A DNA stretch of 18,304 bases from positions 1-18,304 of the forward strand of contig JBKHDD010000094.1 in the NCBI GenBank assembly GCA_046541515.1, read 5' to 3'. A program made the translations under genes and the position numbers. Positions 1 to 7,956 of this stretch are shown here, piece after piece (the first letter of the stretch is position 1; each line of letters starts with the position of its first letter). The notes beneath the pieces were generated by a model, which worked only from the letters and a program-made list of their open reading frames with translations, had not been told where the DNA came from and made no database searches. The DNA is from CAYFVR01 sp046541515. GTDB lineage: Bacteria; Desulfobacterota; Desulfobacteria; Desulfobacterales; Desulfococcaceae.

Positions 1-168
1 GACGCCGGGTCGGGGACCGATTTTCGTACAAAAATCCGGATAAAAAATGTTGCGGATGGAACGGTTGTCAAGTGGCCGGATGATAAGGATGGGTTCCGGT
101 TGATTCCGAGACGGTGCTCTGCTATAAACGCCGCTCTTACGCCACGAAGAAAGGAATCAAACAAGAAA
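1..168. other. Upstream region of resB, no confident gene
   Basis: No gene can be supported here. The reading frame of resB stays open, without a stop codon, from base 1 through to the resB start. It contains a TTG at 100 but no ATG in frame before 169 and no convincing ribosome binding site for an earlier start. The open stretch could be chance in GC-rich DNA, or the tail of something entering from the left. The other two forward frames contain stops. Confidence 0.4.
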
Positions 169-1596
169 ATGGAAAAAATCCAAAAATATCCAGTGTTTAT
201 CCGATCGATCTGGGACTTTCTATCCTCCATGCGATTGACCGTCGTCGTGCTGTTGGCGTTGGCCGCGACTTCCATTTTGGGGACCCTCATCCCCCAGAAC
301 GAATCGCTGGAACTGTATCACCAAAGGTTTGGGGAAGTCGGCTTTCGGATTCTGTATGCCCTGGACATCTTCGACATGTACCATTCCTGGTGGTTCCAGC
401 TGATGATTCTGTTGCTGGCCGCCAACATTGCCGTCTGTTCCATCGACCGGCTCCACGCCCTGCGCCGAATTCTTTTCGTTCGGAGGCCCACCTTCCGGCT
501 GGCCCGCTTTCAAAAATTGTCCCACCGTCCCGAAATCCGGGCGGAGCAAACGGTGGAGGAGGCCCGCCCGGCCATCGAGGCGATCGTCGGGCGACGATTC
601 CGCTATTCTCGCGCCGAGCCGGCCGGCGGCGGAGCGGCGGTGTTCGCCGAAAGTGGCCGTTGGACCCGACTGGGCGTCTACATCGTCCACCTCAGCGTGC
701 TGCTGTTGCTCATCGGCGCGCTGGTGGGATCCATTTTCGGGTTTGACGGCTTCGTCAACATCCCCGAAGGGGAGGCGGTGAACACGGTTCAACTGCGCAA
801 CGAGGACGGCGCGCGCCAGATTCCATTTTCCATCCGTTGCGACGATTTCGAGGTCAGCTTCTACGAGGGCGGCCGCCCCAAGGAATTCCGCTCCAGCCTC
901 ACCCTGTTGCGCGAGGGGGAGGTTTTAAAGCAAAAAGACGTCATCGTCAACGATCCGCTGCGGTTTGAGGGAATCAACATCTTCCAGTCCAGCTACGGGC
1001 AGATGCCGGCCGATCTGGCCACCCTTTCCGGCGCGGGCATTCCCCTGGTCCTGACCAGCAAGGCCAGCGGCATGGAATACCGCCGCACCGCCCGGCCCGG
1101 CGAGCCCTTGACCCTTCCGGAGGGCGGCGGGACCTTGGTGCTAAAAGACGTTCAGGACAATTTTCGGTTCATGGGGCAGCAGGACCTGGGCCAGACCCTG
1201 TTGCTGACGGTGACGCCGCCGAATGGGGAGCCGGAGGAGGTGCGGCTGCCGGTGCGGTTCCCGCGCTTCGACCGGATGCGCCAGGAAAGCCGATTCGTCA
1301 TCACGGTGGCGGAGTTTCCGCAACGGTTCTACACCGGCCTCCAGGTGACCCGAGACCCCGGCGTTCCGGTGGTCTATCTTGGGTTTACGTTGATGATCCT
1401 GGGCTGTTACGTGACCTTCTTCACCAGCCACCGCCAGCTTTGCGTCGAAATTGTTCCCGACCCGAAGGGATGCCGGGTTTGGGTTTCCGGCGCCGCCGGC
1501 AAGGATCGCCGGGGGATGCGGCGGGAGGTGGATCGGGTTGCCCGCCGGCTGGCCGAGGCGCTGGGGGCCAAACCGCCCGCAACCTCCGACTCGTGA
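169..1596 (+). CDS. resB: Cytochrome c biogenesis protein ResB (Ccs1/System II)
   Basis: This is the ResB/Ccs1 half of the System II machinery, which carries haem across the membrane and attaches it to CXXCH motifs of periplasmic cytochromes together with CcsB/ResC. The 475-residue product begins with the family's typical opening: a short cytoplasmic tail, then a first membrane segment ending in SILGTLIPQN (about residues 22-45). A second membrane segment follows at about 75-95. A third contains YIVHLSVLLLLIGALVG, with a histidine of the kind that ligates haem in this family. A large periplasmic region follows, and a last membrane segment (VVYLGFTLMILGCYVTFF) lies near the C-terminus. I chose ATG 169 because it matches the family's N-terminus and has AAGGA at 151-155; the TTG at 100 has no such support. 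The partner ccsB lies downstream, separated by one unusual gene. Confidence 0.93.
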   Translation: MEKIQKYPVFIRSIWDFLSSMRLTVVVLLALAATSILGTLIPQNESLELYHQRFGEVGFRILYALDIFDMYHSWWFQLMILLLAANIAVCSIDRLHALRRILFVRRPTFRLARFQKLSHRPEIRAEQTVEEARPAIEAIVGRRFRYSRAEPAGGGAAVFAESGRWTRLGVYIVHLSVLLLLIGALVGSIFGFDGFVNIPEGEAVNTVQLRNEDGARQIPFSIRCDDFEVSFYEGGRPKEFRSSLTLLREGEVLKQKDVIVNDPLRFEGINIFQSSYGQMPADLATLSGAGIPLVLTSKASGMEYRRTARPGEPLTLPEGGGTLVLKDVQDNFRFMGQQDLGQTLLLTVTPPNGEPEEVRLPVRFPRFDRMRQESRFVITVAEFPQRFYTGLQVTRDPGVPVVYLGFTLMILGCYVTFFTSHRQLCVEIVPDPKGCRVWVSGAAGKDRRGMRREVDRVARRLAEALGAKPPATSDS

Positions 1597-1647
1597 AACG
1601 GGCCGTCGCCGCCCGCCGGCTTTCCATGGGGCCGGCGCTAAATACGG

Positions 1648-1676
1648 TTGATGTTTTTGGCATCCTGTCGTAGAAC
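1648..1676 (+). promoter_or_regulatory. Candidate sigma70 promoter before the AMIN-domain gene
   Basis: TTGATG (1648-1653) and TAGAAC (1671-1676) are separated by exactly 17 bases, and each matches 4 of 6 consensus positions. A 7-bp inverted repeat, GAACAAC/GTTGTTC (1673-1679 and 1685-1691, 5-nt loop), overlaps the -10 and the expected start point, so it could be an operator or a 5'-end hairpin. The only evidence is sequence matching. Confidence 0.3.
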
Positions 1677-1723
1677 AACCGGGTGTTGTTCCCGAATCCG
1701 CTGATCCGTCCGGAGACTTCTGT

Positions 1724-2866
1724 ATGGAATGCCCCGTTTGCGGCAGTGCAAATGTGACCGCCTCCCACCGGCGCGGGATGGAAAAGGCGCTCCGGTACGT
1801 CGCGCCCCGCGCCCCGTATCGTTGCAAAGACTGCTGGAGCCGCTTCTGGCGGCTGGAAAACCCATGGAAGACCGCCAAGGCGAAGCTGGGCGCGTTGCTG
1901 GCGGTTCTGCTGATCGTCGGATTCTTCTCGCTGCCCTTTTGGGGTCCGAAGCCCTCTCGAACGGGCGATTCCGCCGAAACTCCGGAAGAATCCCACACCC
2001 TGCCGGTGCCCACCCATCGCTCGGCCCAGCGAATCTACGACCCGGCCGAACGTCCGACCGTCTCTCCCCGCCCCGAAGCCGCCTCCGAAACCGTTTCCGA
2101 AATGCGCCCTGAAGTGGAATCCGACGCCGTCGATGACGTCGAGCCGGCGGAATCCACCTTCGCCCAGGGCGAACCGGCCGATTCCGCCGCCGATCCAGGG
2201 GCGGGCGAATTTCCGTCGGACGCGACGCCCATGGCGAGCGCCCCTTCGGAAGCCGACGCCGACCCCCGGACCGCTTCCGAGGCGCCAGGCGACGCCGTTT
2301 TGCCCCTAGCGGTCGGCCCGGCCCAAACCGACAAATCTGCGGCCGCGCCGGAACCCGCCGCCGCCGCCGGGCCCGATGGACGCCCCTCGGCCGACGCGGA
2401 TGCGGCCGCGGAATCCCCGGCCCCGGAACCTCCGGTCTCCAAATCCGAGCCGACGGCCTCCGCCGAGACGGCCGCGGTTTCCCCGGAGCCTCCTTCGCCC
2501 TCCGCCTCGGCCGACGAACTTCCCCCCAGCCCCTCCGGACCCCGGACGCTGGAGGCGCTGGCGCCCCGCTCCGTCGCGGGGGAATTTGAACTGACCGCCC
2601 GGGCCGGCGGCCCGGTGCGACAAACCCACATCTTTCCCCTTTCGGACCCGCCCAAGCTGGTCGTTGATCTGTCCGGACAATGGGATCGAAAGGTGACCTC
2701 TCCCGTGGCCGTGGAGAGCCCGCTGGTGAAACGGGTTCGACTCGGCAATCATTCGGACTACCTCCGGCTGGTGCTGGACCTGGCCGACGCCGGGCCTCTG
2801 GGCCACGAGATGACCCCGACCGCCGATGGGTTCCGTCTGCGGGTGTTTCCCGAAGGCGGTTCCTAA
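1724..2866 (+). CDS. Zinc-ribbon, single-TM, AMIN-domain protein
   Basis: The 380-residue product has three parts. An N-terminal zinc ribbon has C3-x2-C6 and C34-x2-C37. One membrane helix lies at about residues 54-74. A very long Pro/Ala/Glu/Ser-rich linker (about 75-265) leads to a C-terminal domain of about 105 residues resembling the AMIN fold (KLVVDLSGQW, then SPLVKRVRLGNHSDYLRLVLDL). AMIN domains are known from AmiC amidases and secretin PilQ, where they target proteins to the cell wall or outer membrane. With the ribbon in the cytoplasm, the linker and AMIN domain would sit in the periplasm. ATG 1724 has CGGAG at 1711-1715. The gene sits between resB and ccsB, which are usually adjacent. 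Whether it helps cytochrome maturation is unknown; a cell-envelope scaffold role is equally possible. Confidence 0.8.
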   Translation: MECPVCGSANVTASHRRGMEKALRYVAPRAPYRCKDCWSRFWRLENPWKTAKAKLGALLAVLLIVGFFSLPFWGPKPSRTGDSAETPEESHTLPVPTHRSAQRIYDPAERPTVSPRPEAASETVSEMRPEVESDAVDDVEPAESTFAQGEPADSAADPGAGEFPSDATPMASAPSEADADPRTASEAPGDAVLPLAVGPAQTDKSAAAPEPAAAAGPDGRPSADADAAAESPAPEPPVSKSEPTASAETAAVSPEPPSPSASADELPPSPSGPRTLEALAPRSVAGEFELTARAGGPVRQTHIFPLSDPPKLVVDLSGQWDRKVTSPVAVESPLVKRVRLGNHSDYLRLVLDLADAGPLGHEMTPTADGFRLRVFPEGGS

Positions 2867-2913
2867 TCCGCCAATCTTTTTCCGCGCCCGCCCAGCAGCG
2901 GTCGCCGTGAGGA

Positions 2914-3768
2914 ATGTTCGTGAGCAGTTCGATTCTTCTTTCCGTCGTGACCTTCGTCTACGGCCTGTCGGCCGTGCTGTACATCGTTTCCGTGATCTTC
3001 AAAACGCCCGCTCCCGCCCGGATGGCCAAATGGACGGCCGCGGCGGGCTTCCTGGGCAACTTTGTCGGAATTCTGCTGCGGTGGTGGGAGATCGCCCGCC
3101 TGGGCTATGGCCACGCCCCGCTTTCCAATCTGTACGAATCGCTGATTTTCTTCGCGGTCTGCATCTCCGGAATGTTTCTTTGGGTTGAATTCCGGCACAG
3201 AAAGCACGCCATTGGGGCCTTTGTCATGCCCCTGGCCACCCTCACCATGGCGTACGCCTCCCTTTCCCCGAACGTCAGCGACCGAATTCAGCCGCTGATT
3301 CCCGCCCTCAAAAGCAACTGGCTCATCGCCCACGTGGTCACCTGCTTCCTGGGCTACGCCGGGTTCACCGTCGCCTTCGGCATCAGCATCATGTACCTTA
3401 TCCGTCAGCGGGAGCCGGTCATGGCCGGCGTTGGCGGCGGGATCGTCGGCAGCTTTCCGGACGGCGAGACCCTGGACGACCTGACCTACAAAATGGTCCA
3501 GTTCGGCTTCCTGTTCCTCACCGCCGGCATCATCACCGGCGGGGTCTGGGCCAACTCGGCCTGGGGCCGCTATTGGGGCTGGGACCCCAAGGAAACCTGG
3601 TCGCTGATCACCTGGTTCATCTACGCCACCCTGCTGCACGCCCGGCTGATGCGGGGCTGGAGCGGCCGGCGCATCGCCTATATTTCCATCGTCGGATTCC
3701 TGGCCATGCTGTTCACCTATTTCGGGGTGAATCTGCTGCCCGGGCTTCACAGCTACGGCGCGTCCTGA
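2914..3768 (+). CDS. ccsB: Cytochrome c biogenesis protein CcsB/ResC (CcsA family)
   Basis: This polytopic membrane protein is the haem-handling partner of ResB in System II maturation. Its 284 residues carry the family's tryptophan-rich WWD motif (WANSAWGRYWGWDPKETW, late in the protein), which presents haem on the periplasmic side. Histidines in the flanking helices (IAHVVTC, TLLHARL, GLHSY) fit the known axial haem ligands. Eight membrane segments are expected for the family. The length is normal for a CcsA/ResC protein that is not fused to ResB. The start is ambiguous. GAGGA at 2909-2913 abuts ATG 2914 but is ideally spaced from GTG 2920, so the true protein may be two residues shorter. 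Naming is inconsistent in the literature: CcsA, CcsB and ResC are used for the same family. Confidence 0.93.
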   Translation: MFVSSSILLSVVTFVYGLSAVLYIVSVIFKTPAPARMAKWTAAAGFLGNFVGILLRWWEIARLGYGHAPLSNLYESLIFFAVCISGMFLWVEFRHRKHAIGAFVMPLATLTMAYASLSPNVSDRIQPLIPALKSNWLIAHVVTCFLGYAGFTVAFGISIMYLIRQREPVMAGVGGGIVGSFPDGETLDDLTYKMVQFGFLFLTAGIITGGVWANSAWGRYWGWDPKETWSLITWFIYATLLHARLMRGWSGRRIAYISIVGFLAMLFTYFGVNLLPGLHSYGAS

Positions 3769-3856
3769 TCGCCGGGGGCATTTATTTTTGAAACCGAGGG
3801 AAGGATTTCCCGCTTTCTTTGGATGTTGTTCTTCGGTATTTAAATAAAATTCATAT

Positions 3857-3900
3857 CTTTGCCCCTTCTCGCTCCAGGTTTGGCGCGGGAAGGGGCAAAG
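3857..3900. terminator. Strong hairpin between the ccs and qrc operons
   Basis: A 16-bp stem with a single G-T pair (3857-3872 with 3885-3900, outer arm CTTTGCCCCTTC/GAAGGGGCAAAG) encloses a 12-nt loop. It lies about 90 nt after ccsB and just before the candidate qrc promoter. The base following it on the + strand is A, not a T-run, so it is not a textbook intrinsic terminator. It may block read-through, stabilise the ccs transcript end, or act as an operator for a dimeric regulator. Confidence 0.45.
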
Positions 3901-3923
3901 AATATAATCTCCCTGATTTGCCC

Positions 3924-3951
3924 TTGACAAAAAAATTCCCCATGGTGTAAC
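3924..3951 (+). promoter_or_regulatory. Candidate sigma70 promoter of the qrc operon
   Basis: A perfect -35 TTGACA (3924-3929) is followed after 16 bases by TGTAAC (3946-3951), which matches 4 of 6 positions of the -10 consensus. This gives a leader of roughly 105 nt to the qrcA start. It lies directly after the strong hairpin, which fits a new transcription unit for qrc. The evidence is sequence matching only. Confidence 0.45.
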
Positions 3952-4065
3952 AAGACCGCAATTTGCGGTCGTTTTATATTGTCTTCAATGGCAGGGGGTT
4001 ATTGCGTGCTGACCCGGGGTTTCTCGGTCGCGGAAAACGAATAACGAAAGGTGGATGGAGTCTTC

Positions 4066-4713
4066 ATGAGCAAAGCAGACGACACAAAAACCGGAGTCCC
4101 CGACGAGAAAGGGTTCGCCATCCTATTCTTCGTCGTCGGACTGGTCGCCAGCCTGATTTTCGGGTGGGTTATTTTTCCAAAACTTCTCTACTCCGAAAAG
4201 CCGCAGCCGTTTGACTTCAACCATCAGCTTCACAATGGACTGGTCAGCAATGGTTGCGAAAGCTGCCATTTCTTTCGGGAAGACGGAAGCTACGCGGGGA
4301 CCCCCACGCTCGACCAGTGCATCGAATGCCACGCCGACCCGATGGACGTGGACGACGACGAAAGAACCTTCTATTACGATTACGTCTTGCCCAACCGGGA
4401 GGTGGATTGGAAGATTTATTCCCGCCAGCCCGACTGCGTCTTTTTTTCCCACGCCGCCCACGTCAAAATGGGCGAGATGGAATGCGCCACCTGCCATGGA
4501 GATATCGGAAACTCCACCAGCCTGAAGCCCTACCAGGAGAACCGGATCACGGGCTACAGCCGGGACATCTGGGGCTACAATATCGCCGGATTCAAGAAAA
4601 ACACCTGGGATCGGATGAAAATGGACGACTGCGCCGAGTGCCACATCGCGGGCGACGTGGCCCAGGACAGCGTGCAGACCGGCAAGGGCGGATGTTTCAA
4701 ATGCCATCAATAA
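4066..4713 (+). CDS. qrcA: Qrc menaquinone reductase, multihaem cytochrome c subunit QrcA
   Basis: QrcA is the electron-entry subunit of the Qrc complex. It receives electrons from periplasmic type I cytochrome c3. The 215-residue product has an N-terminal membrane anchor (about residues 17-37) and then a periplasmic domain with five CXXCH motifs at 64-68, 85-89, 140-144, 189-193 and 210-214. Spare histidines (H53, H56, H129, H132) could serve as axial ligands. The Qrc cytochrome of Desulfovibrio vulgaris is described as hexahaem. Here I count only five canonical sites, plus C124-x4-H129, which is not a standard site. ATG 4066 is chosen because GGATGGAG (4053-4060) is well spaced; an in-frame GTG at 4051 is possible but poorly placed. 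It is the first gene of the qrc operon. Confidence 0.9.
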   Translation: MSKADDTKTGVPDEKGFAILFFVVGLVASLIFGWVIFPKLLYSEKPQPFDFNHQLHNGLVSNGCESCHFFREDGSYAGTPTLDQCIECHADPMDVDDDERTFYYDYVLPNREVDWKIYSRQPDCVFFSHAAHVKMGEMECATCHGDIGNSTSLKPYQENRITGYSRDIWGYNIAGFKKNTWDRMKMDDCAECHIAGDVAQDSVQTGKGGCFKCHQ

Positions 4714-4795
4714 CCACCGGTCGACCGGCTTTCTCCTCGAAGCCGGACGATTCCAGCGACGCGAGCTTTTCAATTCAGGTTAAGGGGTAGACTCC

Positions 4796-7060
4796 ATGAA
4801 AATCGACAGAAGAAGTTTCCTCTCCCTCGGGGTCGGCGTCGCCGCCGGCACGGCCCTTTCGCCACTCCCCTGGAAACTCACCGACGACCTTTCCATCTGG
4901 ACCCAGACCTGGCCCTGGACGCCGGTGCCGCCCCGCGGCGCCGTCAACTACGTGAAAACGGTCAGCACCCTGTGCGCCGGCGGTTGCGGCGTGATGGTTC
5001 GGAAAATCGACGATCGGGGGGTCAAGGTCGAAGGGCTGCCGGGCTATCCGGCCAACCCCGACGGACTTTGCCCGCAATGTCTTTCGGGCATGCAGTATCT
5101 TTACGGACCCACGGCCATTCCCGGTCCCATGAAGCGGGCGGGGGAACGGGGCGAAGGCCGGTGGCAACGGATTTCCTGGGACCAGGCCATCGCCGAAACC
5201 GCCGCCAAGCTGCGGACCATCCGGTCCGCCGGCAACCCCGAGGCGCTGGCCTGTATCGTGGATCGAAACGTGGGCACCGTTCCGGCGCTTCTGGAGCGGT
5301 TCCTCGCCGTCTACGGCTCCCCCAACTTCATGTGGTCGCCCTCCTTCCTGGACGGCTACGACTTGGCCTTTCGTTTCATGCACGGCATGGACGCCATGCC
5401 GGGCTTCGATCTGGAAAACTGCGATTTCCTGCTCAGCCTGGGCAGCGGCGTGTTGGACGGCTGGGGCTCTCCGGGTCGGATGTTCCAGGTTCACAGCCGG
5501 CTGAAGGACACCGGCGGGAAGTTCATCCAGGTGGAGCCCCGGATGTCCAACAGCGCCATGAAGGCCGACCGGTGGATTCCGATCAATCCCGGCACCGAGG
5601 CCATGGTGGCGTTGGGCATGGCCTACGTTTTGCTGGCGGAAGGGCTCTACGACGCCGAGTTCGTGGAAAAATACACCACGGGCATGACCGACTACAAGGA
5701 TTCCTCCGGCGAAACCCGGCCCGGCTTCAAGACCTTGGTCGCCAAAAATTTCAGCCCGCGAACCGTTTCCAGAATGACCGGCGTCAGCCCCCGGACCATC
5801 GAAACCCTGGCCAAGGATTTCGCCGCGGCCAAGGCGCCGGTGGCCATTTTCGGCCGGGGGGAAGGCGACATTCCCGGCGCGGTCCACGAGTACATGGCGG
5901 TTCACGCCCTCAACGCCATGGCCGGACGCCTCAACAAGCCCGGCGGCGTTTGGGGCATGATGAAGCCCGACTACATCCGCTGGCCGGAGCCGGAACTGGA
6001 CGCGGTGGCCCAAAAAGGGCTGACCCGGCCTCGAGTGGACGGCGCGAGGGGAGAAGTCTTTCCCCATACCTCCAGTCTGTTGCACCGCCTGCCGAATTTC
6101 TTGAAAAACGCCGAGGATTCGCCGGTGCAGGCGCTGTTCGTCCACGCCGCCAATCCCGTCTACACGCTTCCGGACACCGCGGCGACCAAGGAAGCCCTGA
6201 GTCGCGTTCCCTTCATCGTCAGCTTCAGCCCCCACCAGGACGAAACCACCGAAATGGCGGATCTGATTCTGCCCCATCACAACCACTTCGAGCGTTGGGA
6301 AGACGTGCCGGCCCCGCCGGGACTCAATCGGCCCACCATCGGCCTGTCCCGTCCCGTGGTGGCGCCCCAAAACGACACTCGTCACGTTGGGGACACGGTG
6401 ATGGCCATCGCCCGCGAGCTGGGCGAACCCGCGGCGGCGGCCTTTCCCTGGAAAAACTACGAGGAATGCCTGCAAAAAACCCTGGGCCGGCAGTTCAAAA
6501 AAATGCTGGACAAGGGCTACGACGCCAACGAGGGATATGAGCCCATTCCGCTGGAGGAAGCCTTCGGGACCGAGGACAAGAAGTTTCATTTTATGGCCGA
6601 GGAATGCCGGATGGACGAAAATGGCGGTCCCGACCGGGTTCCCATGTCGGGCGATCCCGGACGGTTTCCCCTTCTGCTGGTCCCCTACGATTCCATGCGG
6701 CTCGCCCACGGCGGCACGGCGGATTCTCCCTTCATGATGAAAATCGTCGAGGATCACGTCCTGAAGGGAGCCGACGTGTTCGTGGAAGTCAACACAAAGA
6801 CCGCCGGGAAGCAGGGCCTCGCCGAAGGCGTTCTGGCGGTGCTGTCCACGCCCAAGGGAGAAGTTCGGGTTCGGGTCCACACCTCCGACGCCATTCTGCC
6901 CGGCGTGATCGCCATGCCCCGGGGCCTGGGCCACACCGCCGGCTCCAAATACCTGGCCTTCAAGGGCGCCAACGTCAACTCCCTGATCGAACCGGTTTCC
7001 GATCCCGTTTCCGGTCTTGACGCCGCCTGGGGCATCCGGGCGAATCTCGTCATCGCCTGA
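4796..7060 (+). CDS. qrcB: Qrc menaquinone reductase, molybdopterin-oxidoreductase-family subunit QrcB
   Basis: The 754-residue product belongs to the DMSO reductase/molybdopterin oxidoreductase superfamily. It starts with a Tat signal (DRRSFLSLGV, residues 4-13, then an Ala/Gly-rich stretch), so it is exported folded to the periplasm. The N-terminal iron-sulfur motif is degenerate: the usual C-x2-C-x3-C-x27-C spacing is exact, but the first position is Ser57 (then C60, C64, C92). In the region where most relatives have a Cys, Sec or Ser ligand to molybdenum, around YGSPNFMWSPSFLDGYD, I see no Cys. This agrees with reports that purified Qrc lacks molybdenum; QrcB is thought to be a structural or electron-relay relic. 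The C-terminal molydopterin-binding-like domain is present (about residues 620-754). It probably docks with QrcA and QrcC. Confidence 0.93.
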   Translation: MKIDRRSFLSLGVGVAAGTALSPLPWKLTDDLSIWTQTWPWTPVPPRGAVNYVKTVSTLCAGGCGVMVRKIDDRGVKVEGLPGYPANPDGLCPQCLSGMQYLYGPTAIPGPMKRAGERGEGRWQRISWDQAIAETAAKLRTIRSAGNPEALACIVDRNVGTVPALLERFLAVYGSPNFMWSPSFLDGYDLAFRFMHGMDAMPGFDLENCDFLLSLGSGVLDGWGSPGRMFQVHSRLKDTGGKFIQVEPRMSNSAMKADRWIPINPGTEAMVALGMAYVLLAEGLYDAEFVEKYTTGMTDYKDSSGETRPGFKTLVAKNFSPRTVSRMTGVSPRTIETLAKDFAAAKAPVAIFGRGEGDIPGAVHEYMAVHALNAMAGRLNKPGGVWGMMKPDYIRWPEPELDAVAQKGLTRPRVDGARGEVFPHTSSLLHRLPNFLKNAEDSPVQALFVHAANPVYTLPDTAATKEALSRVPFIVSFSPHQDETTEMADLILPHHNHFERWEDVPAPPGLNRPTIGLSRPVVAPQNDTRHVGDTVMAIARELGEPAAAAFPWKNYEECLQKTLGRQFKKMLDKGYDANEGYEPIPLEEAFGTEDKKFHFMAEECRMDENGGPDRVPMSGDPGRFPLLLVPYDSMRLAHGGTADSPFMMKIVEDHVLKGADVFVEVNTKTAGKQGLAEGVLAVLSTPKGEVRVRVHTSDAILPGVIAMPRGLGHTAGSKYLAFKGANVNSLIEPVSDPVSGLDAAWGIRANLVIA

Positions 7061-7110
7061 CCGGCGCGGCCGCCGAACGCCAAAAATCGACAACGGATGA
7101 AGAGGTTCCG

Positions 7111-7908
7111 ATGAGCAAAGCAAGCAAACACGAAGCCGTGAAACGGTTCGGGATGGTCGTCAACCTGGACAAGTGCACGGGCTGCGGCGCCTGCATGGTG
7201 GCGTGCATGGCCGAAAACAACGTGCCTTTCCGGGAGGACGAGTCGGACAAGAAGCTCAGCATCAGCTGGATACAGGTCTATCGCCTGACCAACGGGAAAT
7301 CCTTCCCCGACGCCGACGTCTGCTATCTGCCTCGCCCCTGCCAGCACTGCGAGGGGCACGACGGCCATTCCCCCTGCGTTTCCGTCTGCCCTGCCACGGC
7401 CACCGACTACGAGTGGAGCACCGGCATCGTCAGCCAGATTTACACCCGTTGCTTCGGCTGCCGGTACTGCATGGCCGCCTGCCCCTACCATGCCCGCCAC
7501 TTCAACTGGTGGGACCCGGTCTGGCCGGCGGGAATGGAAAAAATGCTGAATCCGGACGTGTCGGTTCGGATGCGCGGCGTGGTGGAGAAGTGCAGCTTCT
7601 GCTACAGCCGCTATCAGCGGGCCAAAGACCGGGCCTACATGGAGGGCCGGCGGGAGGTGAAGGAGGAGGAATACCAGACCGCCTGCGCCCAGGCCTGCCC
7701 GGCCGGGGCCATCACTTTCGGCGATTTGAACAACCCGAAGCACGCCGTCTACAAAATGAAGCAGGACCCCAACGCCTTCCGTCTGCTGGAGCGGCTGGGC
7801 ACCAACACCAAGGTGTACTACCTGTCGAGCCGGGAGTGGGTCCGGAAAGCCGGCGACAATTACCTGGCCGACGAAAGCCCTTTCGCGGGGCGGCACGGCA
7901 GACACTAG
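7111..7908 (+). CDS. qrcC: Qrc menaquinone reductase, iron-sulfur subunit QrcC
   Basis: QrcC wires electrons from QrcA/QrcB to the membrane subunit QrcD. The 265-residue product is a ferredoxin-like protein of the NrfC/PsrB/HybA type with sixteen cysteines in the expected four groups: C22/25/28/32, C77/80/89/93, C114/117/120/124 and C161/164/192/196. This is enough for four cubane clusters. All four sets are complete here, although one cluster of characterised Qrc was reported as [3Fe-4S]. There is no signal peptide, so it is probably exported by hitch-hiking on the Tat signal of QrcB. AAGAGG lies upstream of the ATG. It is spaced about 50 bp from qrcB and qrcD in the same operon. Confidence 0.93.
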   Translation: MSKASKHEAVKRFGMVVNLDKCTGCGACMVACMAENNVPFREDESDKKLSISWIQVYRLTNGKSFPDADVCYLPRPCQHCEGHDGHSPCVSVCPATATDYEWSTGIVSQIYTRCFGCRYCMAACPYHARHFNWWDPVWPAGMEKMLNPDVSVRMRGVVEKCSFCYSRYQRAKDRAYMEGRREVKEEEYQTACAQACPAGAITFGDLNNPKHAVYKMKQDPNAFRLLERLGTNTKVYYLSSREWVRKAGDNYLADESPFAGRHGRH

Positions 7909-7956
7909 ACCGGCGATTCGAATGAACCGAAACGACCCAGAAGAGGAGTAGCTCGT

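Noticed and set aside
1141..2013. Overlapping - strand frames around the end of resB and start of the AMIN gene
   Set aside because: They cross two real genes and an intergenic promoter region, and the translation is not protein-like.
4775..7123. 782-aa open frame on the - strand over qrcB
   Set aside because: It is the mirror of qrcB in GC-rich DNA. The translation is low-complexity and matches no fold, whereas the + strand has clear Qrc motifs.
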